Origin: Populus alba
Lineage: Eukaryota; Streptophyta; Magnoliopsida; Malpighiales; Salicaceae
DNA length: 64,000 nt
Assembly: GCF_005239225.2 (NCBI RefSeq)
Contig: NC_133293.1
Span: forward strand, 12,802,333-12,866,332
Reading direction: 5' to 3'
Numbering within the stretch: the stretch's first letter is position 1; every line of letters begins with the position of its first letter. The notes under the pieces were generated by a model. The model was not told where the DNA came from, did not search any database, and worked only from the letters and a program-made list of their open reading frames with translations. A program made the translations under genes and the position numbers. This document shows, in pieces, positions 61,851-64,000 of the stretch.

Positions 61851-62563
61851 CCCGTTTGGCTCTACGGCTGCGGCTGCATTTTATTTAAAATTCAGTGCGC
61901 AACCGTTTGGTTAAGGAAAAAATTCATTTACTGTTTATTGGGCCCCACTTAATTTCTACGATAAAAACACAGGAAAAGAGAAGCAACCATTTCATGTTTT
62001 TTTTCACTGTTCATGTTAATTGCACTGTTTTGAACAGTTTAACACAGTGTTTTGCGTACACTGTTCATGTGAACAGTGCAAGAGAATTGCACTGTTCACT
62101 TGCCTACGGGACTTTTTTTTTTAAGTGTGTTAATTTTTTTTTTTTAAAAAAAACTAGTTTAGAGTAAATTTTATACCTGATAATATTTTATCCAATCAAC
62201 GGTGTTTTTGTCGGATATATTTCGTACGTAATGAAATTATAAATGGTTTCATGGAATAATAAAAAACTATTTTATATAAAGTATGGTTTATTTCATGATA
62301 TAATAGCAATAATTAAATCCATAATAATTAAATTAAAAATCATCAGTATTAATATATATTTTTAAAATTATTTTATAACCTCAATTTTAAAAGCACTCTT
62401 AACCAAACACATTAAACTACTTTTTCTTCAACTTCAATTTCAACCACAGTTTTAACTAAACACCTATTTTTTCAAACCAACATCAACTAAAAGTACTTTT
62501 TATAAAACAACTTTTTTTAAACCACAACCACAACAGCTACCGCAATACCAAACACACTCTCAG
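61851..62563. mobile_element. hAT-like non-autonomous element, about 710 bp
   Basis: Left edge GCCCGTTTGGCTCTACGGCT and right edge CTACCGCAATACCAAACACA-CTC are imperfect inverted repeats around the GTTTGG core, like the smaller MITEs here. The left part has several CACTGTTCATGTGAACAGTG-type inverted phrases (61990-62100). The right half is A/C-rich (repeated AACCACAACC-type). No target duplication could be fixed and no protein is encoded. Confidence 0.5.
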
Positions 62564-63074
62564 TCCTTACCATCCAAGCTAGAAGAATTCCAATTCCTTG
62601 CAATTATAATTTTTACCGGCACATAAATTTATTATAATTAGCCTTGCCTTTCACCTAATGAGTAATATATATTATATAGTTGATACATTGAGGTCAGCGA
62701 AATAAACAGCCAGTATAAACCAAATATATAATTATGTTCATTAAACAGAAGTATGTAACCAATTTCTCAACCTGATTTTGCATTAATCAGATCAAAATAT
62801 AACCTAGCTAAAAGATTCTATGTATTTTTTTTCTCTACATTAACTTTGTTCACATAATAAATATTACTCAACAAAATAGACAAATTAAACTCTCCTTTCT
62901 CATTGTTAGAATTATATAAATTATATTTTAAAACTTAATTTTTTAGATTAAAATTTTATTAATCATACAGTTTAAATCTCATCATTTTATTTTATTTAAC
63001 AAAAAATGATATAAAATAATATAAACGAGAACAATTATATAAATTTTTTATAAAGTATCATCTAAACAACGCTT
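62564..63074. other. Gene-free AT-rich stretch
   Basis: AT-rich DNA with no recognisable gene or element end between the hAT-like element and the second copy of the 108-bp duplication. Confidence 0.4.
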
Positions 63075-63182
63075 AAGTCAAGTCAAGTGATATTTCTTCA
63101 GACGATCAAGCATCAAGCCTATGAAAGACCGCTTCTTTCTCTTCAAATCCAAATTCCGTATCAAATCACTCCAAAGTCTCTT
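63075..63182 (+). repeat. 108-bp segment, second copy
   Basis: Matches 60861-60968 with two mismatches. It abuts the start of the 147-bp satellite with no spacer. Confidence 0.9.
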
Positions 63183-64000
63183 AGCAGAAGCATACATGCT
63201 CAAGAGGGATCACACGAAATTCAAAGGCAACTGAATTTTGGCAACCGGGGAATCAAAGTCGGAATGCCGCGAAACTCACCGAGTCAAAGCGTTTCGCCGT
63301 TTGCGGAAGAAGTCTGATGTGGAACAAGTAGCAGAAGCGTACATGCTCAAGAGGGATCACCCGAAATTCAAAGGCAACTGAATTTCGGCAACCGGGGAAT
63401 CAAAGTCGGAATGCCGCGAAACTCACCGAGTCAAGGCGTTTCGCCGTTTGCGGAAGAAGTCTGATGTGGAACAAGTAGCAGAAGCCTACATGCTCAAGAG
63501 GGATCACACGAAATTCAAAGGCAACTGAATTTCAGCAACCGGGGCATAGAAGTCGGAATGTCGCGAAACTCACCGAGTCAAAGCGTTTCGCCGTTCGCGG
63601 AAGAAGTCTGATGTGGAACAAGTAGCAGAAGCATACATGCTCAAGAGGGATCACCCGAAATTCAAAGGCAACTGAATTTCGGCAACCGGGGAATCAAAGT
63701 CGGAATGCCGCGAAACTCACCGAGTCAAGGCGTTTCGCCGTTTGTGGAAGAAGTAGCAGAAGCCTACATGCTCAAGAGGGATCACACGAAATTCAAAGGC
63801 AACTGAATTTCGGCAACCGGGACATAGAAGTCGGAATGTCGCGAAACTCACCGAGCCAAAGCCTTTCGCCGTTTGCGGAAGAAGTCTGATGTGGAACAAG
63901 TAGCAGAAGCATACATGCTCAAGAGGGATCACCCGAAATTCAAAGGCAACTGAATTTCGGCAACCGGGGAATCTAAGTCGGAATGCCGCGAATCTCACCG
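63183..64000 (+). repeat. 147-bp tandem satellite array, partial
   Basis: Unit starts (AGCAGAAGC-TACATGCTC) fall at 63183, 63330, 63477, 63624, 63755 and 63902. The steps are 147, 147, 147, 131 and 147, and the array continues past the window end. Units are more GC-rich than the surroundings and nearly identical. The fourth unit lacks 16 bases near its end. Alternate units share variants (ACACGAAA versus ACCCGAAA; GTGCC-type differences), hinting at a two-unit higher-order pattern. A minus-strand frame of 93 codons stays open because 147 is divisible by three; it has no coding support. Confidence 0.93.

Noticed and set aside
63717..63998. Minus-strand 93-codon frame with repeated protein segment
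   Set aside because: Open only because the satellite period is divisible by three; no start context, introns or homology.
63183..64000. Regularly spaced repeats that could suggest a CRISPR array
   Set aside because: Whole 147-bp units are near identical, with no short repeat plus variable spacer pattern, and the DNA is plant nuclear. It is a satellite.

Overview
This is a 64 kb stretch of plant nuclear DNA. It is AT-rich and gene-poor, its genes are broken by GT-AG introns, and its intergenic space is full of plant transposons (Ty1/copia, hAT, CACTA, MITE-like repeats). The protein-coding genes read as eudicot. The repeats and gene set suit a woody rosid such as Populus (Salicaceae), but that assignment rests on recall and was not searched.

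I find six genes. (1) 5591-6388, plus: single-exon cytosolic-type ribose-5-phosphate isomerase. (2) 15620-20670, plus: nine-exon multi-pass membrane protein of a conserved plant family, with a one-base frameshift in a T9 run in exon 3. (3) 27555-30142, plus: seven-exon RINGv (C4HC3) membrane E3 ubiquitin ligase. (4) 39101-31998, minus: eleven-exon quiescin-type sulfhydryl oxidase (QSOX) with signal peptide, thioredoxin CPAC, Erv/ALR CEDC and CPSC motifs and a C-terminal membrane anchor. (5) 44371-46615, plus: ten-exon MAF1, the repressor of RNA polymerase III. (6) 58107-58738, plus: two-exon small protein of unknown function with a C-terminal membrane segment. These are unrelated housekeeping genes, each with its own promoter, and I see no cluster logic. 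Exons were traced by eye from splice sites and phase. All models close in phase except gene 2.

Mobile DNA fills the rest. A complete Ty1/copia element (49349-54983) has two 217-bp LTRs, a TTATA target duplication, a tRNA-iMet primer site and one gag-pol frame with four in-frame stops. A 991-bp hAT-type element with an 8-bp target duplication is nested inside its gag zinc knuckle. A 1594-bp non-autonomous CACTA element (55146-56739) lies just downstream. A 147-bp satellite array starts near 63183 and runs off the window end. Many AT-rich MITE-like copies and a GTTAAC-rich repeat family are spread between genes.

The points most worth a second look are the T9 frameshift, the duplicated splice acceptor in MAF1, a perfect 43-bp inverted repeat between the convergent RINGv and QSOX genes, the nested hAT in copia, and the 147-bp satellite edge. 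I found no convincing new multi-gene system.
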